In this document: positions 43,124 to 51,566 of the stretch, piece after piece | Numbering within the stretch: the stretch's first letter is position 1 | Layout: each line of letters begins with the position of its first letter | Notes under the pieces: generated by a model | What the model was told of the DNA's origin: nothing | The model's database searches: none | What the model saw: the letters and a program-made list of their open reading frames with translations, nothing else | DNA from: Zunongwangia sp. HGR-M22 | GTDB lineage: Bacteria; Bacteroidota; Bacteroidia; Flavobacteriales; Flavobacteriaceae | Length of the DNA: 64,000 nt | NCBI RefSeq assembly: GCF_027594425.1 | Contig: NZ_CP115159.1 | Span: forward strand, 1,353,001-1,417,000 | Reading direction: 5' to 3' | Program-made: the position numbers and the translations under genes

Positions 43124-43828
43124 ATGACCCCAGCTTTAAAAGATCAATATGTTCAAAAAGACAAAATGTATGTGGCAACCGACTGTATTATCTTCGGTTT
43201 TGATGCAGGCAAATTAAAACTACTTGTTTTTAAGCGCCGGGTTGCTCCATTTCTAGGAACTTGGTCTTTAATAGGAAGTTTTGTGAAAATGGAAGAGGAT
43301 GTGAGCAACGCAGCAAAACGTGTACTTACCGAGATTACCGGTTTAGATAATGTTTTTATGGAGCAGCTTAAAGCTTATGGGCTAGCAGATCGTGATCCCG
43401 GTTATCGTTGTGTTTCTATTGCTCAATATGCTCTAATAAGAATCGATGAATACGACAAAGAATTAACCGAAAAGCATGGCGCGCACTGGTTTGAGTTAGA
43501 AGAATTGCCCGATCTAGTGCTCGATCACAACCAAATGGTTATCGATGCCATGGCCAGATTAAAACGAAAAGCCAGATATCAACCTATAGGATTTGAGTTA
43601 CTTCCTGAAAAATTTACGATTCCGCAGCTACAAAGTTTATACGAAGCGATTTATCAGAAAAAGCTTGATGATCGCAATTTTCGGAAAAAACTGATGAGTC
43701 TTGGATTGCTAATTAAATTGAATGAGAAAGATAAATCGGGTTCTAGGCGTGGGGCTTTTCTTTATAAATTTGATTATACCAATTACCAAAAATTAGCAAA
43801 ATCTGGGTATAATTTTGAAATTGCTTAA
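43124..43828 (+). CDS. NUDIX-domain transcription regulator (NrtR/AraR-like) of the galactose locus
   Basis: 234 residues: an N-terminal NUDIX domain (about 15-150) followed by a winged-helix DNA-binding part (about 155-234, with FTIPQLQSLYEAIYQKKLDDRNFRKKL and SRRGAFLYKFD cited in pieces). The NUDIX box is degenerate: in RELxEExG the matching stretch reads KRVLTEITG, so hydrolase activity is unlikely and the domain is probably a ligand sensor. This matches the NrtR family, which in Bacteroidota includes sugar regulators such as AraR. Divergent to galK, it probably controls galactose genes in response to a sugar or sugar phosphate. The inducer is not known. Confidence 0.82.
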   Translation: MTPALKDQYVQKDKMYVATDCIIFGFDAGKLKLLVFKRRVAPFLGTWSLIGSFVKMEEDVSNAAKRVLTEITGLDNVFMEQLKAYGLADRDPGYRCVSIAQYALIRIDEYDKELTEKHGAHWFELEELPDLVLDHNQMVIDAMARLKRKARYQPIGFELLPEKFTIPQLQSLYEAIYQKKLDDRNFRKKLMSLGLLIKLNEKDKSGSRRGAFLYKFDYTNYQKLAKSGYNFEIA

Positions 43829-43928
43829 TATATTTTCTATTATATGGTTATTTCATTATAAATATAATTTTTTTAAAAGTGATTTAATTTAGAATTCTTA
43901 ATTTACATAGATTTTTAAATTTGATAAA

Positions 43929-44816
43929 ATGAGCAAAACGAATCGAAGATTAGCTATTAAAACCATTACGCTTGGAGCCGGGGCTTTGGGTTTAAGTTCG
44001 TTTTCTGCTTTACAAGCAGAAACTAAGCGAACCGCTTTAAATGTAAAGCGCTTAAACAACAACATTAAGCATTCAGCATGCCGATGGTGCTACCAGAATA
44101 TTCCTTTAGATGAGTTTGCTAAAAAAGCTGCAGAAATTGGATTAACAGGAATAGATCTTTTAAGACCCGAAGAATGGGATACGGTCGAAAAATATGGATT
44201 ACAATGTTCGATGGCTACCGATAGTTTTGCAGATATTCAAAACGGATTTAATGAGGTTGAAAATCATAAACAATTACAAGCATCTTATAAAACTTTAATT
44301 GAAAAGGCGGGTAAGCGTGGTATCAAAAACGTCATTGTTTTCTCTGGGAATCGTAGAGGAATGGATGATGAAACCGGATTTAAAAATTGTGTTATTGGTT
44401 TAAGACCATTGTTGGAAATTGCTCAAGAATACAATGTAAATTTAGTGATGGAGCTTTTAAATAGTAAAGTAAATCATCCCGATTACATGTGCGATCATAC
44501 CGAATGGGGTGTGGAACTGGCAAAACGCACAGAAATGCCAAATTTTAAATTGTTATATGATATTTACCATATGCAAGTTATGGAAGGTGACGTTATTGCA
44601 ACTATAAAAAAGCATCACAAATACATTAATCATTATCATACCGGCGGAGTGCCAGGTAGAAATGAGATTAATGAATCTCAAGAATTATTTTATCCTGCGA
44701 TTGTAAAAGCTATTGTAGAAACTGGCTTTGACGGTTATCTTGCTCAAGAATTTGTTCCTACCTATGATGATAAGCTTGCCGCTTTGAAAGAAGGAATCAA
44801 AATATGTGATGTGTAA
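43929..44816 (+). CDS. Tat-exported sugar isomerase/hydroxypyruvate isomerase-like TIM barrel
   Basis: 295 residues with a twin-arginine signal (NRRLAIKTITLGAGALGLSS), so it is exported folded. The body is a xylose isomerase-like TIM barrel. The metal-site segments include the Glu in NLVMELLNSKVNHPDY, LLYDIYHMQVMEGD, INHYHTGGVPGRNE and the late Glu in YLAQEFVP. This is the hydroxypyruvate isomerase-like branch, whose exported Bacteroidota members are mostly uncharacterised. It lies 100 nt after the galactose regulator but carries its own TAAATTTG box (43916-43923) right before the ATG. A role in the galactose locus is not established. Confidence 0.8.
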   Translation: MSKTNRRLAIKTITLGAGALGLSSFSALQAETKRTALNVKRLNNNIKHSACRWCYQNIPLDEFAKKAAEIGLTGIDLLRPEEWDTVEKYGLQCSMATDSFADIQNGFNEVENHKQLQASYKTLIEKAGKRGIKNVIVFSGNRRGMDDETGFKNCVIGLRPLLEIAQEYNVNLVMELLNSKVNHPDYMCDHTEWGVELAKRTEMPNFKLLYDIYHMQVMEGDVIATIKKHHKYINHYHTGGVPGRNEINESQELFYPAIVKAIVETGFDGYLAQEFVPTYDDKLAALKEGIKICDV

Positions 44817-44840
44817 TATATCAATCACACATCACATATT
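44801..44840 (+). terminator. Hairpin terminator overlapping the isomerase stop codon
   Basis: AATATGTGATGTGT (44801-44814) pairs perfectly with ACACATCACATATT (44827-44840), with the TAA at the base of the loop and a T-rich stretch after. It spans the last codons of the gene. Confidence 0.75.
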
Positions 44841-44848
44841 TCAACTAT

Positions 44849-45724
44849 TTATTTTTTATTAGTTTGCTTCGGAATCTTTTTTAGAGAGCTTGGTGGCCCA
44901 AAAAAGATTTTTACTGCTTCTTTAAAACTATCTGCATGTCGCATATTTCTAAAAATATCTACCCAAACATGAAATACATGCTTCACTGGATTAAAGTGTT
45001 TAGGCTGATCTATAATTCCGTAAATAGATTTCTCTCTTTCAGGCTCAAAAGTGCCAAATAAACGATCCCAAATTATAAATGTAGAGCCGTAATTTTTATC
45101 TAAATATTGTTCATTACGACCATGGTGCACGCGATGGTGAGAAGGTGTAACAAAGAAAAAGCTAAACCATTTAGGCATTCTGTCAATTAATTCTGTATGA
45201 ATCCAAAACTGGTATAACACTGCAATTTGGTGACAGATAAAAAACACAATAGGGTTGAATCCTAAAAAACTAATAGGAATAAAGAATATTACTTTTATTT
45301 GTTGCGTCCAGGATAATCTAAAAGAAGTCGATAAGTTATACTTTTCAGAATTATGATGCGTCACATGGGTGGCCCATAAAAAATTTATTTCGTGGCCATA
45401 GCGATGGGCCCAATATCTGCAGAAGTCTAAAATAACGAAACATAAAATGCTCGTAAACCAATTTGTTGGAATGCTCCAAGGGACAATATTATAAACCCAC
45501 AGCACTAATCCAAACATAATAGATTTGGTTACAAGTCCCTGTAGGACATATACCAAACCTATACTTAGTGATGTGAGAAAGTCTTTTTTCTCGTACCATT
45601 CTCGCTTTGTTTTCCAGCTGTAGTAAAATTCTAAAAGTGCCAAGCCAATCATTAGCGGGGCGGCATATAAAATTAAATCGGGGGCACTGGAAACAACACT
45701 GTCTAATGTGATTTCCTTTTTCAT
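44849..45724 (-). CDS. Fatty acid hydroxylase / sterol desaturase family membrane protein
   Basis: Di-iron integral membrane oxygenase. It has the three His clusters in order: HRYGHE, HVTHHNSEKYN and HRVHHGRNEQYLDKNYG. About five hydrophobic segments flank them. I prefer the ATG at 45724 (291 residues, MKKEITLDSV); the frame extends 17 codons upstream to 45775. Bacterial members hydroxylate or desaturate fatty acyl chains, carotenoids or hopanoid-like lipids. The substrate is unknown. It is a single gene convergent with the isomerase. Confidence 0.85.
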   Translation of the reverse strand: MKKEITLDSVVSSAPDLILYAAPLMIGLALLEFYYSWKTKREWYEKKDFLTSLSIGLVYVLQGLVTKSIMFGLVLWVYNIVPWSIPTNWFTSILCFVILDFCRYWAHRYGHEINFLWATHVTHHNSEKYNLSTSFRLSWTQQIKVIFFIPISFLGFNPIVFFICHQIAVLYQFWIHTELIDRMPKWFSFFFVTPSHHRVHHGRNEQYLDKNYGSTFIIWDRLFGTFEPEREKSIYGIIDQPKHFNPVKHVFHVWVDIFRNMRHADSFKEAVKIFFGPPSSLKKIPKQTNKK

Positions 45725-45725
45725 G

Positions 45726-45767
45726 GGGGTAATTTTTATTTTATGAATGATAATAGAAATTATCCCC
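45726..45767 (-). promoter_or_regulatory. Hairpin in the leader of the sterol desaturase family gene
   Basis: GGGGTAATTT (45726-45735) and AAATTATCCCC (45757-45767) pair over ten positions with one bulged T. On the minus strand the stem ends one base before the ATG at 45724, so it could mask the start. Confidence 0.35.
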
Positions 45768-45826
45768 ATCAACAAATTTTAAATCACAAGATTTTTAAAT
45801 TTTAACAATTGGCGATAAGGTACCTT

Positions 45827-46933
45827 CTAATCTGGCTTCAGCATGTTTCCAAACCAAGAATAACCTATAGATAAATTTACAGAATATCCATTTAAATCTT
45901 CATAAAAATCATTCTTAGAAACGAATAATTTCGCTCTAATTGCGCTAAAAGAAATATCTTTTCTACCCAGAAACAAATTAGGAATGGTATTGATATGAGT
46001 TCTAAGTTTAAAATCGGCACTTAACCCAAATAGAAAATTAAAATCAGTCATAATTAGATCGTGTTCTTCACCATCATAATTTATTTCTGAAAATTCTGTA
46101 ATTGCCAAACCGGCAAAAGGAGTTAATTTCAATTTCGAATTGTCAATAATGGCGTAACCGTAAGAAATATCTATCAAAGCCACCGAAAATCGTTCTCTTT
46201 GTTCCCAATAAATGTTCCCTAGATATTCATCTTCTACGCGTCCTCCAGATATTGCTCCGTTAATATTCAAAATCGAATTTTTAAATGCTAAATCGAATCC
46301 AAACAAAAAACTTATAGAATTACCGAAATGCTCTTTAACCTCGCCGTTACGAAAGCTATAGAGCGCGCCTACGTTAAATCCCAGTCCGAAGTTTGCTTTC
46401 TCGTACTCCGGCAATTTATTATTATTGTAAATATCCAGCCGGTCTTCGATATTGGGTTTCCATTGTAGTATTACAGCATAGTTTCTTCCGTAGTCACTTT
46501 GTTTTTGGAACATGGCAACTTCATCATTTAAGTTCTGATAAATGTTCTGAAAAACGGTTTCAGCTGAATAATAAGAGCCTAATCTATCTAGTTCGTATTG
46601 TAATTTTCTTCTGTATAATTCAGCAATATCAAATATAATCTGATTGTACTCTAGGTTTTCTTCAGTTTTAAAATCTGGATGCACCCAGGATATCTGCGGA
46701 TCGATGTAACAAAATGATTGTAATCTTAAAATTACCGTATCCTTGCGTTTCTGTTTTTCCGTAGTATACCCAATGGTATATTTTAATTCTGAAATAGAAT
46801 GTTCAAAAGCAATTTCACGTTCCTGAAAATCATTCCAGGTTAAATTTCCTTCATTCCAGTCTTTTCTGGAAACCTGACTGTGTACCCCTACAAAAGCGAA
46901 GTAGATGATGATACAAAAATGTTTAATTTTCAT
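45827..46933 (-). CDS. Exported protein of unknown function, likely C-terminal beta-barrel
   Basis: I do not recognise this 368-residue protein. A signal peptide ends GVHSQ. Residues about 25-165 are mixed and charged (RKDWNEGNLTWNDFQ, helical LYRRKLQYELDRLG). From about 185 on, alternating strands with aromatic and Gly residues (FGLGFNVGALYSF, SISFLFGFDLAF, LTPFAGLAITEF, VNLSIGYSWFG) look like an outer-membrane barrel of 8-10 strands. It is a single gene. The neighbours do not suggest a role. Confidence 0.7.
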   Translation of the reverse strand: MKIKHFCIIIYFAFVGVHSQVSRKDWNEGNLTWNDFQEREIAFEHSISELKYTIGYTTEKQKRKDTVILRLQSFCYIDPQISWVHPDFKTEENLEYNQIIFDIAELYRRKLQYELDRLGSYYSAETVFQNIYQNLNDEVAMFQKQSDYGRNYAVILQWKPNIEDRLDIYNNNKLPEYEKANFGLGFNVGALYSFRNGEVKEHFGNSISFLFGFDLAFKNSILNINGAISGGRVEDEYLGNIYWEQRERFSVALIDISYGYAIIDNSKLKLTPFAGLAITEFSEINYDGEEHDLIMTDFNFLFGLSADFKLRTHINTIPNLFLGRKDISFSAIRAKLFVSKNDFYEDLNGYSVNLSIGYSWFGNMLKPD

Positions 46934-47116
46934 TAATGATAATGGATTGCAGAATCCAAAAAGTAAGTTTAATCGATATATTTTGTGATTTAATAATGAA
47001 TAAAAAATTATTTATAAATAACGGTTAAATGTATATAATTTTCTTGATATACAATTATAAAAAAAAAGTGCTAAATATTAAATTTTCAGAAGGTTAGGGG
47101 GAGTGAACCAAAAACA

Positions 47117-47144
47117 AAAAGAGCCGCCATTAGGCAGCTCTTTT
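47117..47144 (-). terminator. Intrinsic terminator of nrdJ
   Basis: AAAAGAGCCGCC and GGCAGCTCTTTT form a stem with one internal mismatch and an ATTA loop. It is T-rich on the minus strand, 22 nt past the nrdJ stop. Confidence 0.8.
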
Positions 47145-47165
47145 ATAACTTAACTTTTTAGTTGT

Positions 47166-49718
47166 TTATCCACATTTGGAAGAACCACAATCTTTACAGG
47201 TTAGGCAGCCTTCCTGATAGATAAGATTCGAAGAATTACAATTGCTACATTTTTCTTTTTTCGCAACGGTACCATCTTCGATAAAGCGTTTTAAGGCTCT
47301 CGCGACTCCGTTTTTCCAGGTATTAATAGATTCGGTATCCAACTGCAAGCTATTTACAAGATTTACCACGTTATCGATCGCCATACCATGTCTTAGTGTA
47401 CTGGAAATAAGTTTTGCATAATTCCAGAATTCTGGATTAAACTTATGTGATAAGCCTTCTATGGTTGTTTTATAACCTCTTTTATTTTTATACTGAAAAT
47501 CGTAGCGTGAAGAACCGTCTTCATTTCTATTTTTAATAATTAATCCTTCGTTTACCCAGCGAGGAATAAGAATACCGTCTTCATCATCTGAAAATCCGGT
47601 AAAAATTTCATAAGGTCTGCCATCGATCAAACCAATAAAGGCGATCCATTTATCTTTATTATTCTGGAAACGTACAACGTCAGCTTCTAAAACCTGAGGA
47701 CGCTTAGTGGGGAATATTCCTTGAGTATCATTTTTTTCTTCTTTTTTGTCTTCATTAGAAATTAATACTCCAGAGCGGGAACCATCACGATAAACCGTAA
47801 CACCTTTACATCCCGCTTCCCATGCTTCCAGATATAATTTGCCTACAAGTTCTTCGCTTACATCATTAGGTAAATTAATTGTAACACTTATTGAATGGTC
47901 TACCCATTTTTGTACAGCTCCTTGCATTCTTACTTTACTTAACCAATCTACGTCGTTACTGGTAGCTTGGTAGTAAGGAGAAGCTTTTACCAATTCATCT
48001 AACTCGGTATTAGAATAGTTTTTATCAATGTCGTGCCCATTAATTTTCATCCATTCTTTAAAACGATGGTGAAAAACCACATATTCTTCCCAGCTATCGC
48101 CAACTTCATCTACAAAATCAACGCGAGAATCCTTATCATTAGGATTTACTTTTCTTCGGCGTTTGTAAACTGGTAAGAAAACAGGTTCTATTCCTGAAGT
48201 TGTTTGCGTCATTAAACTAGTAGTACCAGTTGGTGCAATGGTTAGCAATGCGATATTTCTACGACCATGTTCCAACATATCGTAGTATAATTTTTCATCA
48301 GCTTCTTTTAATCGAAGTATAAATGGATTTTCTTTTTCTCTTTCAGAATCGAAAATAGTAAAAGCACCCCTTTCTTTTGCAGCATCTACAGAAGCACGAT
48401 AAGCAGCAAGTGCGATATTTTTATGAATTTCGGTCGAAAAAGCAACACCTTCTTCGCTGCCATATCTTATTCCTAAACCGGCGAGCATATCACCTTCAGC
48501 AGTAATCCCAATACCAGTTCTTCTTCCTTCTTGTGCCTTCTTTTTAATATTTAACCAAAGATTGCGCTCTACTCCTTTAACCTCTTCGCTTTCAGGATCG
48601 GCTTCAATTTTCTCAAGAATGGCGTCAATTTTTTCTAATTCAAGATCGATAATATCGTCCATGATTCGTTGAGCTGCGCTAATATGTTTTTTGAAAAGCT
48701 CGTAGTTAAATTTCGCTTTCTCTGTAAATGGATCTTCAACGTAAGAAAATAAATTGATGGCTAACAATCGGCAAGAATCGTAAGGACAGAGCGGAATTTC
48801 GCCACATGGGTTTGTCGAAACAGTTTTATAACCTAGATCGGCATAACAATCGGGTACCGATTCGTTAATTACCGTGTCCCAGAATAAAATCCCTGGTTCA
48901 GCAGATTTCCAGGCATTATGCACAATTTTTTTCCAAAGTTTTTCTGCTTCAATCTCTTTACTGAATTTAGGCGTTTCACTAAAAACCGGATATTTTTGAG
49001 TGTAAGCTGTTTGATTTTTTACAGCTTTCATAAATTCATCATCAATTCTCACAGAAACATTTGCTCCGGTAACTTTACCCTGTTCCATTTTAGCATCGAT
49101 AAAATCTTCTGAATCGGGATGATTAATCGATACGGAAAGCATTAAAGCACCACGGCGGCCATCTTGCGCTACTTCACGAGTAGAATTAGAATAGCGTTCC
49201 ATAAAAGGGACAATGCCTGTTGAAGTTAAGGCTGAATTTTTTACCGGTGAACTTTTTGGTCGAATATGCGATAAGTCGTGGCCTACACCACCACGGCGTT
49301 TCATCAGCTGAACCTGCTCTTGGTCTATCTTCATGATTCCGCCATAAGAATCTGAGCTTCCATCATTACCAATAACAAAACAATTTGATAGCGATGCAAT
49401 TTGGTGAGGATTTCCTATACCGGCCATAGGGCTGCCTTGGGGTACTATATATTTGAAATCTTTTATAAGATCGAAAACTTCATCTTCAGACATCGCATTG
49501 GGATAGCGTTGCTCTACTCTTGCAATCTCTTTTGCAATTCTGCGATGCATATCGTTTGGCGTAAGCTCATAAATATTTCCATCAGAATCTTTTAGAGCAT
49601 ATTTGTTTACCCAAACACGGGCAGCAAGATCGTCTCCTTTAAAATATTCTAGAGAAGCTTTAAAAGCTTCGTCTTGAGTGTAAGTAGTAGCTTTTTTGGG
49701 TGTTGTATCTACAGGCAT
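47166..49718 (-). CDS. nrdJ: Adenosylcobalamin-dependent (class II) ribonucleoside-diphosphate reductase
   Basis: Makes deoxyribonucleotides using a B12-derived radical. It has 850 residues. Landmarks are the early redox Cys in ASLSNCFVIGNDGSS, RRGGVGHDLSHIRP, the substrate/radical motif NPCGEIPLCPYDSCR, and the phosphate-binding IAPTGTTSLMTQTTSG. The C-terminus has a zinc-ribbon-like Cys cluster (CSNCNSSN, CLTCKDCGSSKCG) that includes the mobile redox thiols. There is no NrdB-type small subunit nearby, as expected for class II. The enzyme needs cobalamin, so the cell must import or make B12. It is monocistronic, with a promoter box about 236 nt upstream. Confidence 0.95.
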   Translation of the reverse strand: MPVDTTPKKATTYTQDEAFKASLEYFKGDDLAARVWVNKYALKDSDGNIYELTPNDMHRRIAKEIARVEQRYPNAMSEDEVFDLIKDFKYIVPQGSPMAGIGNPHQIASLSNCFVIGNDGSSDSYGGIMKIDQEQVQLMKRRGGVGHDLSHIRPKSSPVKNSALTSTGIVPFMERYSNSTREVAQDGRRGALMLSVSINHPDSEDFIDAKMEQGKVTGANVSVRIDDEFMKAVKNQTAYTQKYPVFSETPKFSKEIEAEKLWKKIVHNAWKSAEPGILFWDTVINESVPDCYADLGYKTVSTNPCGEIPLCPYDSCRLLAINLFSYVEDPFTEKAKFNYELFKKHISAAQRIMDDIIDLELEKIDAILEKIEADPESEEVKGVERNLWLNIKKKAQEGRRTGIGITAEGDMLAGLGIRYGSEEGVAFSTEIHKNIALAAYRASVDAAKERGAFTIFDSEREKENPFILRLKEADEKLYYDMLEHGRRNIALLTIAPTGTTSLMTQTTSGIEPVFLPVYKRRRKVNPNDKDSRVDFVDEVGDSWEEYVVFHHRFKEWMKINGHDIDKNYSNTELDELVKASPYYQATSNDVDWLSKVRMQGAVQKWVDHSISVTINLPNDVSEELVGKLYLEAWEAGCKGVTVYRDGSRSGVLISNEDKKEEKNDTQGIFPTKRPQVLEADVVRFQNNKDKWIAFIGLIDGRPYEIFTGFSDDEDGILIPRWVNEGLIIKNRNEDGSSRYDFQYKNKRGYKTTIEGLSHKFNPEFWNYAKLISSTLRHGMAIDNVVNLVNSLQLDTESINTWKNGVARALKRFIEDGTVAKKEKCSNCNSSNLIYQEGCLTCKDCGSSKCG

Positions 49719-49953
49719 AAAATCGCTTCGGTTAAATGAAAAAACTAAAATTTAAGAGCGATAAAAGTAAATAAATATTAAGGATTTTTTGTTCTTCTGG
49801 TTGATAAAAGTTATCAAAAATAAGTTGTTAATAAATTGTTTTTCAGTTATTTATTTGTTTTTGAATAAAGGAGAAGTGAACAAAAAACATCTATTTTTTG
49901 CTTTATGTAGAGGAGGTATTTAATAGATTCGTTATTAACGAATGTTGAGATTG

Positions 49954-49961
49954 CAAAAGTA
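49954..49961 (-). promoter_or_regulatory. Promoter -7 element of nrdJ
   Basis: TACTTTTG on the minus strand fits TAnnTTTG. It predicts a leader of roughly 230 nt before the nrdJ start. Confidence 0.5.
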
Positions 49962-49993
49962 CTTTTTTGAATGAAAATACTATGAATTTTAAC

Positions 49994-50028
49994 AAAAAAA
50001 TCCGACTTAAAATATGTCGGATTTTTTT
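49994..50028 (-). terminator. Terminator of the sus/amylase operon
   Basis: AAAAAAATCCGAC pairs perfectly with GTCGGATTTTTTT around a 9-nt loop, 48 nt past the amylase stop. Confidence 0.9.
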
Positions 50029-50075
50029 CTACTTCAGCTTCAATTTGAAGTTTTTAAATTTTGCCAATTTTTAAT

Positions 50076-51515
50076 TTATTTCATAATAGACCAAACAGCA
50101 TAAGAATTTGCAGGAGCTTCTATACTCACGTTTCCTGAATTTTCTGATTTGGGTTGAAAAGCAGAATTGCCGGTATAATCCATTAAAATCGTATTTTCCC
50201 AATCTGAAGCTACAATTCGGCGCTTATTATTAGCGCTAGTGTTGATGTATAAAATTAGACCTGGATTTTCTGCATTTCCGTTTCGTTTCATGATGTACTC
50301 GTCATCATCTACATGTAAAATTGTGACATCACCTATGGCTAAGCTATTGTGAATTTTAATCAGTTCCTGAATAGGTTGCTGGAACGCTTCATTTTTGTAA
50401 TCGGAATAAAAAATACAAGGATAGCCGGGGTGCGTTAAAATATAAGCATAGGCTTTCAATTTATTTTCGGCAGCAATTACGTTGTTCTCGTCATCATCCT
50501 TTTCGGTATCATGATTTGCAGTAAAGGTGACGGCTTTATCGGCATTTGTTTTCCATAGCATATCATTCTCTAAAATTTGCAGATCGTCATTTCTATCAAA
50601 TGCTTCTTCTAATTTATAGAATGTTGAAAAATCGAATACACTACTGCCAGTTTCGTCTATAAATTTTCGCAGCACATCTGGATTGCCGTCCCAAAGTTCA
50701 CTTACTGCAAAACCGCCAACTTCATCTAACCAGTTTTTAATTACAAAAGGTTCAAAACCTAGCACATAATCAAAACGCCAGCCATCAAATCCCATCACGT
50801 TTTTATAGTATTTAGCAACAGAATTCTCATTCTTCCATAACCAGTCCTTAACGCGCTCTCTGTGATGATCTAAGTTTGTTTCTTGATAAAATAAACTTGG
50901 CGGATCGTACTCGCTTACGCTATTAGGATAAAAATCTTCGTAATTTCTATTAAACATTCCTGAAGCATTGCCATGAGTTTCGTCGAAAAGCGTGTATGTA
51001 TCTCTTTCACGATAAGGATTGTATTCTAAACCACCACCAGAATTATGATTTAAAACGATATCGGCAATTACTTGCAGATTATTTTCATGCGCTTCAGCAA
51101 TTAAGCTTTCTAAATCTTCACGAGTTCCAAATCGCGTAGGTATCGTACTATGTTGATTATATTCTCCAAAATCAAAATAATCGGAAGGATCGTAGCCCAT
51201 AGAATATCCGCCTGATTGCCCTTTACTTGCTGGCGGTAACCAAATACGATCTACCCCATTTTCAGACCAATCGCTAATTTGTTCTGCGATGGTATTCCAC
51301 CATTCAAATCTTGGTTCTACATCCCAGTAAAATGCCTGCATCATTACTCGAGATCCATTATCGTAATCTGATAAGTTCAATGCTGAAACTGTTTCGGGTT
51401 GCTCTACATCGTTATCATTTTCTGAATCTAGAACCATATCATCATCTGAAGAACAACTAAATATAAGAGCCAAAATCAGAAAATAGAGTAGAGGAATACT
51501 TGTAATTTTTTTCAT
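50076..51515 (-). CDS. Surface lipoprotein alpha-amylase (GH13, archaeal/plant-like subgroup)
   Basis: Hydrolyses internal alpha-1,4 bonds of starch. It has 479 residues with a lipoprotein signal (lipobox FSC, Cys21) followed by SSDDDM, an acidic surface-export signal. GH13 regions are present: DIVLNH (152-157), nucleophile Asp249 in GWRFDYV, acid/base Glu273 in SELWDG, and TANHD (transition-state Asp336). Segments such as MQAFYWDVEP, WLPPASKGQSGGYSMGYDP and FGEYNQHSTIPTRFG strongly recall the Pyrococcus-type alpha-amylases (GH13_7) rather than the larger SusG. It is the last gene of the susCDE operon, behind an internal terminator hairpin. Confidence 0.93.
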   Translation of the reverse strand: MKKITSIPLLYFLILALIFSCSSDDDMVLDSENDNDVEQPETVSALNLSDYDNGSRVMMQAFYWDVEPRFEWWNTIAEQISDWSENGVDRIWLPPASKGQSGGYSMGYDPSDYFDFGEYNQHSTIPTRFGTREDLESLIAEAHENNLQVIADIVLNHNSGGGLEYNPYRERDTYTLFDETHGNASGMFNRNYEDFYPNSVSEYDPPSLFYQETNLDHHRERVKDWLWKNENSVAKYYKNVMGFDGWRFDYVLGFEPFVIKNWLDEVGGFAVSELWDGNPDVLRKFIDETGSSVFDFSTFYKLEEAFDRNDDLQILENDMLWKTNADKAVTFTANHDTEKDDDENNVIAAENKLKAYAYILTHPGYPCIFYSDYKNEAFQQPIQELIKIHNSLAIGDVTILHVDDDEYIMKRNGNAENPGLILYINTSANNKRRIVASDWENTILMDYTGNSAFQPKSENSGNVSIEAPANSYAVWSIMK

Positions 51516-51529
51516 AAGAAAAGAAGTTA

Positions 51530-51555
51530 AAAAAGGCTGCCATCGCAGCCTTTTT
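51530..51555 (-). terminator. Intrinsic terminator inside the sus operon (susE / amylase)
   Basis: AAAAAGGCTGC pairs perfectly with GCAGCCTTTTT around a CATC loop, with a T-run on the minus strand. It lies in the 51-nt gap between susE and the amylase gene. There is no room for a separate promoter, so the amylase probably depends on read-through. Confidence 0.85.
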
Positions 51556-51566
51556 ATTAGTAGTTT

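Larger units (their letters stand above)
49719..50075. other. Intergenic region upstream of nrdJ with two inverted repeats
   Basis: 357 nt without an ORF. It holds the amylase terminator (49994-50028), a minus-strand -7 box (49954-49961), and ATTCGTT-ATT-AACGAAT (49927-49943) just downstream of that box. TTGATAA-AAG-TTATCAA (49801-49817) lies within the nrdJ leader. No cobalamin riboswitch B12 box was seen. Confidence 0.6.

Noticed and set aside
40774-43828. Arabinose rather than galactose locus, given the AraR-like regulator
   Set aside because: galM, galT and galK are all clear, and no arabinose isomerase or ribulokinase gene is present.
49719-49953. Possible cobalamin riboswitch upstream of the B12-dependent reductase
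   Set aside because: I looked on the minus strand for the B12-box pattern and GC-rich stems; only AT-rich sequence and two short inverted repeats are present.
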